Part shown: piece by piece, positions 1-7,755 of the stretch
Layout of the letters: the number at the start of each line of letters is the position of its first letter
How positions within the stretch are numbered: the first letter of the stretch is position 1
Translations under genes and position numbers: made by a program
NCBI GenBank assembly: GCA_001784725.1
Contig: MFRX01000001.1
Location: 1-15,308 of the forward strand
Reading direction: 5' to 3'
DNA from: Candidatus Moranbacteria bacterium RIFCSPHIGHO2_02_FULL_40_12b
GTDB taxonomy: Bacteria > Patescibacteriota > Minisyncoccia > Moranbacterales > 2-12-FULL-40-10
Length of the DNA: 15,308 bases
The notes under the pieces: generated by a model
The model's database searches: none
Told to the model about the DNA's origin: nothing
Seen by the model: the letters and a program-made list of their open reading frames with translations, nothing else

Positions 1-1277
1 CCCCGGAATTTTCCGTCGTAATTCTGCGGCGCATATTTTTTCCCGCTGGCGGTTTCAAATTCGATCTCCGCGTCAAATAGCATCGTATCCAAAGCGTATC
101 CCTTGGCAAAACCCGTGAGATACACGTAGGGTTTGAACGAGGATCCCGGCTGGCGGTCGCGGATGGCGACATTCACCTGCCCGTCCACCGATTTGTCAAA
201 ATAATCCCTGGATCCCACCATCGCCAAAATTTGCCCCGTTTTCGGATCCATCGCGACTAACGCGGCGTTAGTAGCTCCGTATTTTTTAGTATTATTGTCC
301 GCGCCTTCTTTAACGGCTTTTTCGGCAATTTGCTGTTTGTCCCAGTCCAAAGTAGTGTAGACCCTGTAGCCGTTCTCCTGCGTGGCCTGAATGCCATACC
401 GCCTTTCTAAGTCCTCTTTTATATACATCACAAAATGAGGGGCGGCAATATTTTCCCGGTAGGGCGAAATTTTTGCCATGACATCGGTTTTTTTTGCCGC
501 TTCCGCCTGGTCTTTAGTTATGTAGCCAATTTCCGCCATTTTATCCAAAGCCGTCTCCTGTCTTTTTTTCAGCGCTTCCGGATGCGAACCGTAAGGAGAA
601 TAATAAGTGGGCGCTTTGGGAAGGGAAGCAATGAGCGCCGCCTCGTCGATCGTTAAATCCTTCGCGCGCTTTCCGAAAAATGTCTGGGCCGCCGCTTCAA
701 TGCCATAAGCGTTGGACCCATAGGGAATTTCATTAAGGTACATTCCTAATATTTCATCTTTGGAAAATTTTAATTCCATTTCAATCGCCAAAATTACTTC
801 TTTAACTTTCCGGGAGAGTGTCCGCTCGGGAGTAAGGATAGAATTTTTGATAAACTGCTGGGTGATGGTGGAACCGCCTTGGGCCGCGTTGCCTTTGAAA
901 ATATCCTTAAGCGCCGCCCGGATGATGGAAGAAAATTTTATTCCGTGATGCACATAGAATTCCTGGTCCTCAAGCACGATGGTCGCGTATTTAATGCCAT
1001 CCGGCATTTCGGAAAAGGGAATCAGTGTTCTTTTTTCTTCGCCGTGGATTTCATAAAGAAGGTGATTGCCCGTGCGGTCGTAAATTTTGGTTGATTCGGC
1101 GATAACGCGTTTATTGATTTTTCCCGGATCGGGCAGGTCTTTAGCGATATAGACAAAAATTCCCGCTACCAACAGCAGCGCAATCCCGGCAATTACAATA
1201 AACACTTTTAAAATCAATTTCCAGATGTCTTTCCCCGGACGGTTTTTAAAGTTTTGGAAAATAAGGATGGGTTTCAT
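1..1277 (-). CDS. Class A penicillin-binding protein (bifunctional PBP1A-type), C-terminus missing
   Basis: This enzyme polymerises lipid II into glycan strands and cross-links the peptides on the outer face of the cytoplasmic membrane. About 425 codons are present; the frame runs open off the left edge. A short basic cytoplasmic tail is followed by one membrane anchor at about residues 19-45. The glycosyltransferase (GT51) domain shows LEDQEFYVHHG with catalytic Glu at about 103, QGGSTITQQF at about 133-142 and LNEIPYGSNAYGIEAAA from about 181. The transpeptidase domain starts after about 320 and its active-site SxxK motif is in PGSSFKPY, with nucleophile Ser at about 379. The later SxN and KTG motifs would lie outside the window. 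The start is the ATG at 1277, just before the anchor; no Shine-Dalgarno is visible. It lies 52 bases after the glycosyltransferase gene on the same strand and may be co-transcribed. Confidence 0.95.
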   Translation of the reverse strand, partial: MKPILIFQNFKNRPGKDIWKLILKVFIVIAGIALLLVAGIFVYIAKDLPDPGKINKRVIAESTKIYDRTGNHLLYEIHGEEKRTLIPFSEMPDGIKYATIVLEDQEFYVHHGIKFSSIIRAALKDIFKGNAAQGGSTITQQFIKNSILTPERTLSRKVKEVILAIEMELKFSKDEILGMYLNEIPYGSNAYGIEAAAQTFFGKRAKDLTIDEAALIASLPKAPTYYSPYGSHPEALKKRQETALDKMAEIGYITKDQAEAAKKTDVMAKISPYRENIAAPHFVMYIKEDLERRYGIQATQENGYRVYTTLDWDKQQIAEKAVKEGADNNTKKYGATNAALVAMDPKTGQILAMVGSRDYFDKSVDGQVNVAIRDRQPGSSFKPYVYLTGFAKGYALDTMLFDAEIEFETASGKKYAPQNYDGKFR

Positions 1278-1329
1278 TTTTATAGGTTGCTACATTTTAC
1301 GCTTTTTAAAATTAATTTTCAAGATTTTG

Positions 1330-2391
1330 TTATTTTTTTCTTTTCCACTTATTAATTATTTTTTCATACAGGTTTATGTATTTGTCCGCTATGATTGAAC
1401 TGTCAAAATATTTTTCCGCGTATTTTCGGCATTCCAGCCGGTTAAATCTATCTGTATTTTTCGCCGCTTCTATAAGTTTACTACTACTGTTTGAGAGAAA
1501 GGCAATTTTCTTGTTGTTTCCCAATAATTCCGGCAATGGATCGATTTTTGTTCCTATCACCGGCGTTCCGCATGCCAAAGATTCCGCGATAATCATCGGG
1601 CAAACTTCGGGTCTTTTAATTGGGAATATCAGTGCTTCCGCGTTCTTGAGATAGCCGAGAATTTTCCGGTTAGAAACTTCTCCCTTGTAAATAATTTGTT
1701 TATTATCAAGAAAGGGCTTAATCCTTTGATTAAGGTATCGCTGTCTCTCGGGAGAATTTCCGATTCGCCCGAAAATTAAAAGTTTTTTACCGGCTTTTTT
1801 CGCTATTTTAATGGCAGTGTCTATTCCTTTTTGATCAGTAATTCTCCCGACAGTTATCAGGTACGATCCTTTTTTACGCGAAAACTTGATGTTCTTTATT
1901 TGAACACCGTTCCATATTGTTTTGGCTGTTTTCAATTTTCCTTTTTGCGAATTGGACAAAGAAACGGTATAAACGCCCGCTTTTTTTATTTGCGCAAATT
2001 CAGAACTGCCAATCCGATTATGCAGTGAAAGAATACAGGGTTTTTTTAATAATTTCGCGACTGCGTAGGCGTACGCGGAAGAATGAAGGTGGATGATGTC
2101 AAAATTATTTTGGTAATTGACCACTTCCATCTGGCTTAATATTATCAAATTTATTCTTACTCTTCCTGTTTGCTTTTTGAAATCTTTCATATTCCAAAGG
2201 CTTTGCTTGAGCGTTGAAATATGTTTGGCTTTTGTTTTCCAATCAGCGGGGGTAAAAAAAGTAACGTTAATGCCTTTATCAATAAGAGAATCAACTAGGG
2301 ATTGAACCGCTATTTCAGGACCGCCAGTATCGCCAAAGGGCGGCGCTACGATAGCTATCTTGATCTTTTTAATCTTGTTTGTTTTTCGCAT
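1330..2391 (-). CDS. Glycosyltransferase family 4 (GT-B fold)
   Basis: This protein of 353 residues probably transfers a sugar from a nucleotide-sugar donor to a lipid or glycan acceptor at the inner membrane face. The N-terminal Rossmann half begins with KIAIVAPPFGDTGGPE, the glycine-rich acceptor-side loop typical of GT4. The C-terminal donor domain begins near SYLITVGRITDQKG and carries the family EX7E motif in EVCPMIIAESLACGTPVIG, at about 260-280. There is no signal peptide or membrane segment. The gene follows the second ATP-grasp gene by 5 bases and precedes the penicillin-binding protein by 52, so it probably belongs to the same envelope-related operon. The family is clear, but the donor and acceptor cannot be read from the sequence. 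The Lys-rich N-terminus (MRKTNKIKKIK) and AT-rich leader lack a ribosome binding site. Confidence 0.9.
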   Translation of the reverse strand: MRKTNKIKKIKIAIVAPPFGDTGGPEIAVQSLVDSLIDKGINVTFFTPADWKTKAKHISTLKQSLWNMKDFKKQTGRVRINLIILSQMEVVNYQNNFDIIHLHSSAYAYAVAKLLKKPCILSLHNRIGSSEFAQIKKAGVYTVSLSNSQKGKLKTAKTIWNGVQIKNIKFSRKKGSYLITVGRITDQKGIDTAIKIAKKAGKKLLIFGRIGNSPERQRYLNQRIKPFLDNKQIIYKGEVSNRKILGYLKNAEALIFPIKRPEVCPMIIAESLACGTPVIGTKIDPLPELLGNNKKIAFLSNSSSKLIEAAKNTDRFNRLECRKYAEKYFDSSIIADKYINLYEKIINKWKRKK

Positions 2392-2396
2392 TTATT

Positions 2397-3362
2397 TTAT
2401 TGCTTCAGTATGCCGATGAAAGCATTCAAATTTTTTTCTTTTATTTTTTTAGTTCCCACTATATGCAAAAGATCGAATCCCGGGGTTGTGTTCATTTCCA
2501 CTAAAACCGGCTTTCCTTTATTGGTAAAAATAAAATCTAAAGAATAATTTGCTTCGGGAAAAATGTTAAGCTTTTTTATGATTTCTCCCGCCATTTTTTT
2601 GGCCGAAGTTGGAATTTTTTTTTCCGGAACTAATATGGCAGTCGCTCCCTGGTGAAAGTTGGTAAAGAGAGATCCTTTTCTGGCTATTCGCGATAAGGCA
2701 TAAATAAACTTGTGGTTCATGAATATCATGCGTAAGTCGGCAACTTCGTCTTTTTTTGAAAAACCGGGCACGCCTTTTTCGCTTTTAATAAATTCCTGGA
2801 CAAAAACCGGGTAATCTATTTTTTTGTTTTTTATTTTTTTCTTTTCGCCGATTAAAATTCCGAATCCCCCCGACCCGTAAAGCGGCTTTACCACGGCTTT
2901 TGATGAAGTTAACTTGCGAAAAGAATTTTCCAGCTCTTTTTGATTGGTGGCTAAAAATGATTCAGGCATAAAATCCCCGAGAATCAGGTATTGGGCCAGT
3001 TTATTGTCAACCATAGTCCGAAAAAGCGGATGATTAAAAATCTTGACCTTTTTTGATAATTTTATCTTAAAATCAAACATGGAATAATCTCTTTTGCCCA
3101 TTATTTTGTCAAAAATCAGATTTGGCTTAATGGGGGTTTTTATTTTAATCCATTTTTTGTTCCGGTACGCCCAGGATTTTTGGAATATATTTTTTTTATA
3201 ATCGTACCAATTAATGCTTGCGCGATACATAGCTACCTTTTTTTTTAACCCCTCCTCATGCCAATATTCGAATGACTCTCGAGTGGATACGGCATTTTGA
3301 AGCGGAATAACTCTCCCCCAGTCACTGCCAAAATATACCACTACCACATTTTTCATTTTCAT
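2397..3362 (-). CDS. ATP-grasp ligase (RimK / glutathione-synthetase-like)
   Basis: ATP-grasp enzymes activate a carboxylate as an acyl-phosphate and join it to an amine or thiol; the substrate here is unknown. With the start at 3362 the protein is 321 residues. The first ~110 residues are a pre-ATP-grasp region beginning with VVVVYFGSDWGRVIP. The ATP-binding core shows KPLYGSGGFG at about 159-168, VFVQEF near 186, DLRMIF near 209 and the metal-binding VEMNTTPG at about 288-295. A longer frame opens at 3383 but would overlap the upstream gene by 20 bases. The ATG at 3362 starts one base after the upstream stop and precedes the conserved beta strand, so I prefer it; the ATG at 3356 is also possible. 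It is sandwiched between the ligase-protease fusion and the family 4 glycosyltransferase, which suggests a shared pathway of amino-acid or peptide addition to a surface molecule. Confidence 0.85.
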   Translation of the reverse strand: MKMKNVVVVYFGSDWGRVIPLQNAVSTRESFEYWHEEGLKKKVAMYRASINWYDYKKNIFQKSWAYRNKKWIKIKTPIKPNLIFDKIMGKRDYSMFDFKIKLSKKVKIFNHPLFRTMVDNKLAQYLILGDFMPESFLATNQKELENSFRKLTSSKAVVKPLYGSGGFGILIGEKKKIKNKKIDYPVFVQEFIKSEKGVPGFSKKDEVADLRMIFMNHKFIYALSRIARKGSLFTNFHQGATAILVPEKKIPTSAKKMAGEIIKKLNIFPEANYSLDFIFTNKGKPVLVEMNTTPGFDLLHIVGTKKIKEKNLNAFIGILKQ

Positions 3363-3363
3363 A

Positions 3364-4776
3364 TTATTTCTTATTAACATCAATTAAAAATTTTCCGAGA
3401 TTCCGTTTACCGATTATTATAGGATATTTGAGATCCGTTCGATTTGTTATATTACAGGATGAAATTAATTCAATATGATCCATAATAATATTCACTTTGA
3501 CCACGGGTCGAATGGACGACCCACTAGAAGAAAATATCACGGCCACATCTGCCAAATCAGGAATTTGCATTTTATATTTTTCGATAAAGTCCTTTTTAAT
3601 TATTGCTTCGTTTTCTGGTCTTAATATGTATCCACTTGTATCTATTTTTTTAAATTCCTCCACTGTTTTTTCAAATCCGAGTTGTTCAGCTAGATCCGCA
3701 TCAATGGAGCTGGAATGAGCACCAGTATCAATTCTAGCTTCCGCTTCAATTTCTTTTCCGTCTTTACCGATTAATTTCACTTTTTCCGCCGTGCCGATGA
3801 CTTTGCGGCCGGAAATTTCTTCCAGTCCTTCTTCAATTTCTCCGCCAAATAAATTTTGTCCTACTTTCACTCCTCTTTCAATCGTTTTTATATCAAGCCC
3901 TTGCACGCGATTTAAGCGCTCTTTGAGCCCGGCTAAGTTGGCAATTTGGATGGATAACCCTGGTCGGGCGTTAAGTTCCAAAAAAACCGGCCCTAGATCC
4001 TTGTCAATGGCGATGTCGGCGCCCAAAAACCCCAATCCGGAAATTTCCTGCGCCTGGACCGCCAGTTTCAAAATGTCCGCCCAGTAAGGAATCTTTATGC
4101 CGGAGAGAAGAAACCGAGTTTCAGGCGCGTATTCAATAATCTTAAATTTCCCCTGAACAGCCGTTGTTGTGATCCCGCTGGCTAAATCAATCCCCGCTCC
4201 TATGGCGCCCTGCTGGAGATTGGCTTTCCCTCCGGAGTCCCTGGTGGGAAGCCGCAGCATAGCCATAACCGGAACTTTATTGTAAACAATAACTCTGATG
4301 TCGGGAATTCCCTTGAAGGCGTAGGGCTTGAAAAGTTTCAGAAGTTTCAGCCGTTCCTCAAAAAATGCGGTATCCGAAACTCCCGCCAGGGAAAATGATC
4401 CGTCCAGAATATTTCTTACATGGTTTTTTAAATCCTCGGCGGTGATTAACGAACCGTCGGCTTTTATCCAAACGTTATCCGCGTCTTTTTTCTTTCCATA
4501 TACGACCAAAATTCCTTCCCCGCCGAAACCTCGGCTGGGCTTCAGCGCGAAACTGGAAGGTAAAACATTCCAGTCAAATTTTTCCAGGGCATTGGAAGAA
4601 GAAATTTTAGCAATCATTTTAGGAACCGGAATGCCCGCTTTTTTCAGAAACTTTTTGCTTAGAATCTTATCATCCGCCAAACGTTTCGCCTTGCTCAAAT
4701 TGCAGGGCCGGATATATGAGAGGTTCCGGGAATTCATCCCCAGAATTTTTTTTCCATTTTCAAAGAATTTGAGCAT
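3364..4776 (-). CDS. ATP-grasp ligase fused to a RimB-like (retropepsin-type) protease domain
   Basis: This 470-residue protein combines two functions. Residues 1 to about 310 resemble the alpha-L-glutamate-ligase-like ATP-grasp family: KPSRGFGGEGI at about 79-89 is the ATP loop, PDIRVIVYNKVPVMAMLR lies at about 158-175, and LELNARPG at about 266-273 supplies Mg-binding Glu and Asn. Residues from about 325 match the family called ATP-dependent zinc protease (RimB-like). That part has the aspartyl-protease motif ARIDTGAHSSS at about 347-357 and ends with YPIIIGKRNLGKFLIDV. In other bacteria the ligase, the protease and a 7-TM transglutaminase-like protein are typically separate neighbouring genes; here the first two are one chain. 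The gene starts 2 bases after the 7-TM gene, so the two are surely co-translated or co-transcribed. The likely role is to make and trim an amino-acid or glutamate tag, but the substrate is not known. Confidence 0.88.
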   Translation of the reverse strand: MLKFFENGKKILGMNSRNLSYIRPCNLSKAKRLADDKILSKKFLKKAGIPVPKMIAKISSSNALEKFDWNVLPSSFALKPSRGFGGEGILVVYGKKKDADNVWIKADGSLITAEDLKNHVRNILDGSFSLAGVSDTAFFEERLKLLKLFKPYAFKGIPDIRVIVYNKVPVMAMLRLPTRDSGGKANLQQGAIGAGIDLASGITTTAVQGKFKIIEYAPETRFLLSGIKIPYWADILKLAVQAQEISGLGFLGADIAIDKDLGPVFLELNARPGLSIQIANLAGLKERLNRVQGLDIKTIERGVKVGQNLFGGEIEEGLEEISGRKVIGTAEKVKLIGKDGKEIEAEARIDTGAHSSSIDADLAEQLGFEKTVEEFKKIDTSGYILRPENEAIIKKDFIEKYKMQIPDLADVAVIFSSSGSSIRPVVKVNIIMDHIELISSCNITNRTDLKYPIIIGKRNLGKFLIDVNKK

Positions 4777-4778
4777 AG

Positions 4779-5444
4779 TTATTTGCTTTTTTTTAGAATT
4801 TCCCTAAATCTCCAGTATTCGCTCAAGCGCAGTCCCGTCCATTTACCCAAGAAAATGTTTATCGGGACAGTGAGCAGCACTATCCAGGGGTAAAGAACAA
4901 CCGTCTTAATCAGATAGCCGTTTTTAATCACATAATAGCCGACCAAAGAAATAATCAGTGTCTCCAGGGCTAGAACCATGGCGGTTTTTCCGCCTTTCTC
5001 AATCTGGGCGGCAATAAATTTTTCAACCAAAATTATAATCATCAGTAGAGGAAAAATAGAAACAGCGGCCAGTCCCGTTCTCTGGAGAGAGCCACCCGTC
5101 ATTAAAATAACCAAAATGGAAAAAGCGACTAAACTAAGCGTTATTGCCAGCCGGGGGAGGTAGAGAAGCCGGAGTCCTTTAAGCAAAAATCGGGCTACCA
5201 TGCCTACCAGAATGACGCTCACGAAAATTGCCACTCCATATTTTAGTCCGGTTCCCAATAAGGCGAAAATGACAATTGAGGGAGTATAGATGCCAAAGGC
5301 CTTTATCCCCACTATTTGCCGGAGGAATGCTATTATGGTCGCGATAATGGGAAACATAAGGAGCAGTACCACGGTATCGCAGGGAACGCCCTGCCCCGTA
5401 ATAAAATTTATTATTAGCCCCGCATTTTGGCAATTGGCATACAT
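4779..5444 (-). CDS. 7-TM membrane protein of the transglutaminase-associated (7TM_transglut) family
   Basis: This 221-residue protein has about six to seven hydrophobic helices separated by short loops, ending in a basic cytoplasmic tail. The stretch with ATIIAFLRQIVGIKAFG, GIYTPSIVIFALLGTGL and the C-terminal GLRLSEYWRFREIL fit the 7TM domain that, in proteobacteria, follows an inactive transglutaminase-like extracytoplasmic domain. That domain is absent here: the protein begins only about 20 residues before the first helix. Its neighbour is the ATP-grasp/protease fusion, the partner this family is known to accompany, which supports the assignment. The ATG at 5444 lies 13 bases after the ruvC stop. 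Function is unproven in any organism I can name; membrane anchoring or transport linked to the ligase product is an inference. Confidence 0.8.
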   Translation of the reverse strand: MYANCQNAGLIINFITGQGVPCDTVVLLLMFPIIATIIAFLRQIVGIKAFGIYTPSIVIFALLGTGLKYGVAIFVSVILVGMVARFLLKGLRLLYLPRLAITLSLVAFSILVILMTGGSLQRTGLAAVSIFPLLMIIILVEKFIAAQIEKGGKTAMVLALETLIISLVGYYVIKNGYLIKTVVLYPWIVLLTVPINIFLGKWTGLRLSEYWRFREILKKSK

Positions 5445-5457
5445 ATTTTTTATTTAA

Positions 5458-5952
5458 TTAATTACTTTCTGTTAGATTTTTAATTTTTCGGCTGTTGATG
5501 TGGCACAGGGCTACCGCGATGGCATCCGCCGCGTCATCTGGTTTAGGAATTTTTTTTAACCCCAGTATGTTTTTTACCATTAATTGAATTTGTTTTTTTT
5601 CCGCCCGGCCATATCCGGTTACCGCCTGCTTTATTTCCAGCGGAGTGTATTCAAATATTTTAACCTTTAATTTCTCCAAAGTCAAGAGCAGAGCCCCCCG
5701 GGACTGGCTCACTTTTACGGCGGTTTTCAGATTTTTGAAAAAGAAAATGTCTTCCACTGCCGCTTCGCCCGGCTGATATTTTTTGATTATTTTTTCCAGA
5801 TCGTCCGCTGTTTCCCAAAGCCGCTCGGCGGTTGATTTATTTTTTAAAGTGGCAATGCATCCGTAAGCCAAAGGAAATGATTTTCCTTTTTTTTCTTCCA
5901 CCACCGCCCAGCCGGTCGCCGCCGTTCCGGGATCGATTCCAAGTGTTATCAT
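5458..5952 (-). CDS. ruvC: Crossover junction endodeoxyribonuclease RuvC
   Basis: RuvC is the dimeric Holliday-junction resolvase that makes symmetrical cuts with the RuvAB branch-migration motor. The protein is 164 residues from the ATG at 5952. A 12-codon upstream extension (to 5988) is possible but the family starts directly at MITLGIDPG. Four acidic metal ligands are visible: D7 in GIDPG, E67 in AAVEDIFF, and D140 and D143 in PKPDDAADAIAVALCH. Residues around 70-90 (FFFKNLKTAVKVSQSRGALLL) are the DNA-binding part. It sits between the DUF721 gene and the 7-TM gene, reading the same way. ruvB lies about 9 kb away on the other arm and ruvA is not in the window. Confidence 0.95.
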   Translation of the reverse strand: MITLGIDPGTAATGWAVVEEKKGKSFPLAYGCIATLKNKSTAERLWETADDLEKIIKKYQPGEAAVEDIFFFKNLKTAVKVSQSRGALLLTLEKLKVKIFEYTPLEIKQAVTGYGRAEKKQIQLMVKNILGLKKIPKPDDAADAIAVALCHINSRKIKNLTESN

Positions 5953-6015
5953 AAATAAAAATCGCGCTTTACAGTGCAATTTTATCAAATTATTGCCGTA
6001 AAAACAAACAAGGAT

Positions 6016-6303
6016 CTATTTGCTTAATTTAATTTCTTTCACCTCTTCCATCCCCAGTTCTTTATTAATTTCCCGGATGATTTTTTGACGGTTGAGCCAG
6101 AGCTCATTCGCCCAGTTGGAACTTTCCGTTTTGACAAAGATTTTCCCATTTTTATAGAAATCCGGGCTAAGATTGGCGTTCCCTTGTTTTCCAAATTCTT
6201 CCTGAATCACTTTGGCAAAAATATAAAAAACAGTTTTTTCATCTAAAACTGTTTTCCCACCAAAAGGGTTCTTGTTTTTTATAATCTGTCCGATTTTTTT
6301 CAT
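6016..6303 (-). CDS. DUF721 (DciA-like) protein
   Basis: This small 95-residue protein matches the DUF721 family, of which DciA is the ancestral loader of the replicative helicase DnaB. The diagnostic C-terminal half reads GKIFVKTESSNWANELWLNRQ (about 54-73) followed by IIREINKELGMEEVKEIKL, the usual surface-exposed pattern of a KH-like fold. Its place just after dnaN and close to dnaA is where dciA is found in many bacteria that lack dnaC or dnaI. The 63 bases between dnaN and this gene are a palindromic repeat remnant, which would be its 5' leader. A helicase-loading role is inferred from family and context. Confidence 0.75.
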   Translation of the reverse strand: MKKIGQIIKNKNPFGGKTVLDEKTVFYIFAKVIQEEFGKQGNANLSPDFYKNGKIFVKTESSNWANELWLNRQKIIREINKELGMEEVKEIKLSK

Positions 6304-6366
6304 GGGGATTGTCGCGATCCTTCATATCTGCGACTTATGACAGACATTCAGGATGACGCTGCCGCG
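6304..6366. repeat. Degenerate copy of a palindromic intergenic repeat
   Basis: The gap between dnaN and the DUF721 gene, read on the minus strand, has GTCATCCTGA at its beginning and GAAGGATC toward its end. These are the same blocks that bound the element at 13608-13705. On the plus strand, GTCGC at about 6311 can pair with GCGAC at about 6330. The middle differs from the other copy. It probably represents the same repeat family in decayed form. Confidence 0.55.
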
Positions 6367-7512
6367 TCAGTTTTTAATCGGCATTACGATATAAGTATGG
6401 TTCTCTATAATTTTCCCTGTTTTTTCATCAACTGCCTTAATAGCCGCGGGAGAAGTATTATTATTTACTAAAAAAGCTATATTAGAGGTGTTGATGGGAT
6501 TAATTCCGTCTAATACAAATCGCGGGTTAAGCGTAATATTTTGGCTGGGCCCGGTGGTGTCGGCGTTAATTTGAGATATGTTTTCCCCGGTTTCCTGGGA
6601 TTGCGCGGTAATTATAATTTTTTTACTCTCTGCGTCAATCTTAACCGCTATCTCCCCCGCTTTGGTGTTGGTAAACGCACTGGCTATTTTCACCGCCCTT
6701 AAAATATCTTCTTTTTTAAAAACGGCGCGGGTGGCAAAGGTTTTTGGGATTATCTGCTTATATTCAGGGTATTTTCCGTTTATTAACCGGGATACGACAT
6801 AAACGTCGTCCAATAGGAAAAAAATTTGATTTTCTTCAATAGAAACCTGGATTTTTTCCGTTTCTGGGGTTATTATTTTCGCGACTTCAGAAAGAGTATT
6901 TGAGGGAATTATAATTGAGTTGTTTTTTTCCAGATTTTTTTTATAATTATCGGCTATGTCGCTGATGGTTATTATTTCTTCAGCCAACCGGAAACTGTCT
7001 GTCGCCGCCAGATTTATTTTTTGGTCAGAAAATAATATATTAACCCCCGTAAGCTCCGGCCTGGTTTCATTTATTGAGATGCACAGTAAAATCTTCATTA
7101 TCGCGTTTTTAAAGTTCTGCGCGGGGATGGAAAATAAAAAACCATCTTCTCTTTTAGGAATTATGGGAAAGTCCTGGGGATCCAGCCCTTTTATTTGGGC
7201 CTTAAAATTGCCAGTTGACAATAATAAAGTTTGATTTTTCATCTCCAATAAAATTTTACCCTCATGAGGCAAATTATTGACAAAATTGCTTATTAATTTG
7301 GCGGGCACGGTTATTTTCCCCTCTTTTTCTATTTTAACCCCTATAATAGAAACTACTCCAATTTCAAGGTTGGTCGCTGAAAATTTCAGCCGGCCCTTTT
7401 CCGTTTCAATTAAAATATTATTTAATATTGGAAGGGTTATTTGTTTTCCCGTAATCCTTTCTGTGTTAAAAATAGCTTTGTTAAAATTTTCTTGGGTGCA
7501 AAATACTTTCAT
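6367..7512 (-). CDS. dnaN: DNA polymerase III subunit beta (sliding clamp)
   Basis: DnaN is the ring-shaped processivity clamp that tethers DNA polymerase III to template DNA. The 381 residues fit the three-domain family length. The N-terminus MKVFCTQENFNKAI, the segment NILIETEKGRLKFSATNLEIG, the segment LAATDSFRLAEE near residue 170, the KYPEYKQIIPK motif near 245 and the C-terminal HTYIVMPIKN are all characteristic. It is transcribed away from dnaA across a 243-base AT-rich spacer, the classic dnaA-dnaN pair in opposite arrangement to the rpmH operon. recF and gyrB do not follow; DUF721 does. It ends in TGA, evidence that UGA is a stop here. No ribosome binding site is visible before the ATG at 7512. 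Confidence 0.97.
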   Translation of the reverse strand: MKVFCTQENFNKAIFNTERITGKQITLPILNNILIETEKGRLKFSATNLEIGVVSIIGVKIEKEGKITVPAKLISNFVNNLPHEGKILLEMKNQTLLLSTGNFKAQIKGLDPQDFPIIPKREDGFLFSIPAQNFKNAIMKILLCISINETRPELTGVNILFSDQKINLAATDSFRLAEEIITISDIADNYKKNLEKNNSIIIPSNTLSEVAKIITPETEKIQVSIEENQIFFLLDDVYVVSRLINGKYPEYKQIIPKTFATRAVFKKEDILRAVKIASAFTNTKAGEIAVKIDAESKKIIITAQSQETGENISQINADTTGPSQNITLNPRFVLDGINPINTSNIAFLVNNNTSPAAIKAVDEKTGKIIENHTYIVMPIKN

Positions 7513-7623
7513 ATAAAAATAAAATTAAATTATTAAAATATATTATTTATTATTATATAATATATTAATAAGTAATTATTTAAAATATCCCTGATATTAT
7601 TTATTAAAATATTATTATTTTAA

Positions 7624-7632
7624 TGTGGATTA
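7624..7632 (-). promoter_or_regulatory. DnaA-box-like site
   Basis: TGTGGATTA is the reverse complement of TAATCCACA, which differs from the consensus TTATCCACA at one position. It lies in the middle of the AT-rich gap. Confidence 0.5.
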
Positions 7633-7733
7633 TTTTTTAATAAACATATTAAATTAAATTTATTTTTTATTATCTAAATTTATTCACTTTAAATAAATAT
7701 TTATACATAATAATAATTATAATTATTCCCAGT

Positions 7734-7742
7734 ATATCCACA
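7734..7742 (+). promoter_or_regulatory. DnaA-box-like site next to an AT-rich trinucleotide run
   Basis: ATATCCACA differs from TTATCCACA only at the first base. It sits 14 bases from the dnaA stop, and the adjacent CCC and TAA-repeat run toward dnaN gives the box / GC / trio order described for bacterial origins. Confidence 0.55.
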
Positions 7743-7755
7743 GGTAACTGATAAA

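Larger units (their letters stand above)
7513..7755. other. Probable oriC, unwinding-region half (dnaN-dnaA gap)
   Basis: This gap is almost entirely A and T, the lowest GC in the window, and contains no gene. It carries DnaA-box-like sites at 7624-7632 and 7734-7742, plus a weaker one at 7680-7688 (TTATTCACT). Between the box nearest dnaA and the rest lies CCC at 7728-7730 next to an ATAATAATAAT-type run at 7707-7727, which looks like a DnaA-trio element. Position between dnaA and dnaN matches the melting region of bipartite origins. The leader of dnaN also lies here. Confidence 0.75.

Noticed and set aside
1..1277. Several short plus-strand frames (435-656, 760-948, 879-1094)
   Set aside because: They are antisense to the penicillin-binding protein, which shows catalytic motifs throughout.
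4328..4807. 159-codon plus-strand frame
   Set aside because: It lies antisense to the ATP-grasp/protease fusion, whose motifs are clear; an out-of-frame shadow.
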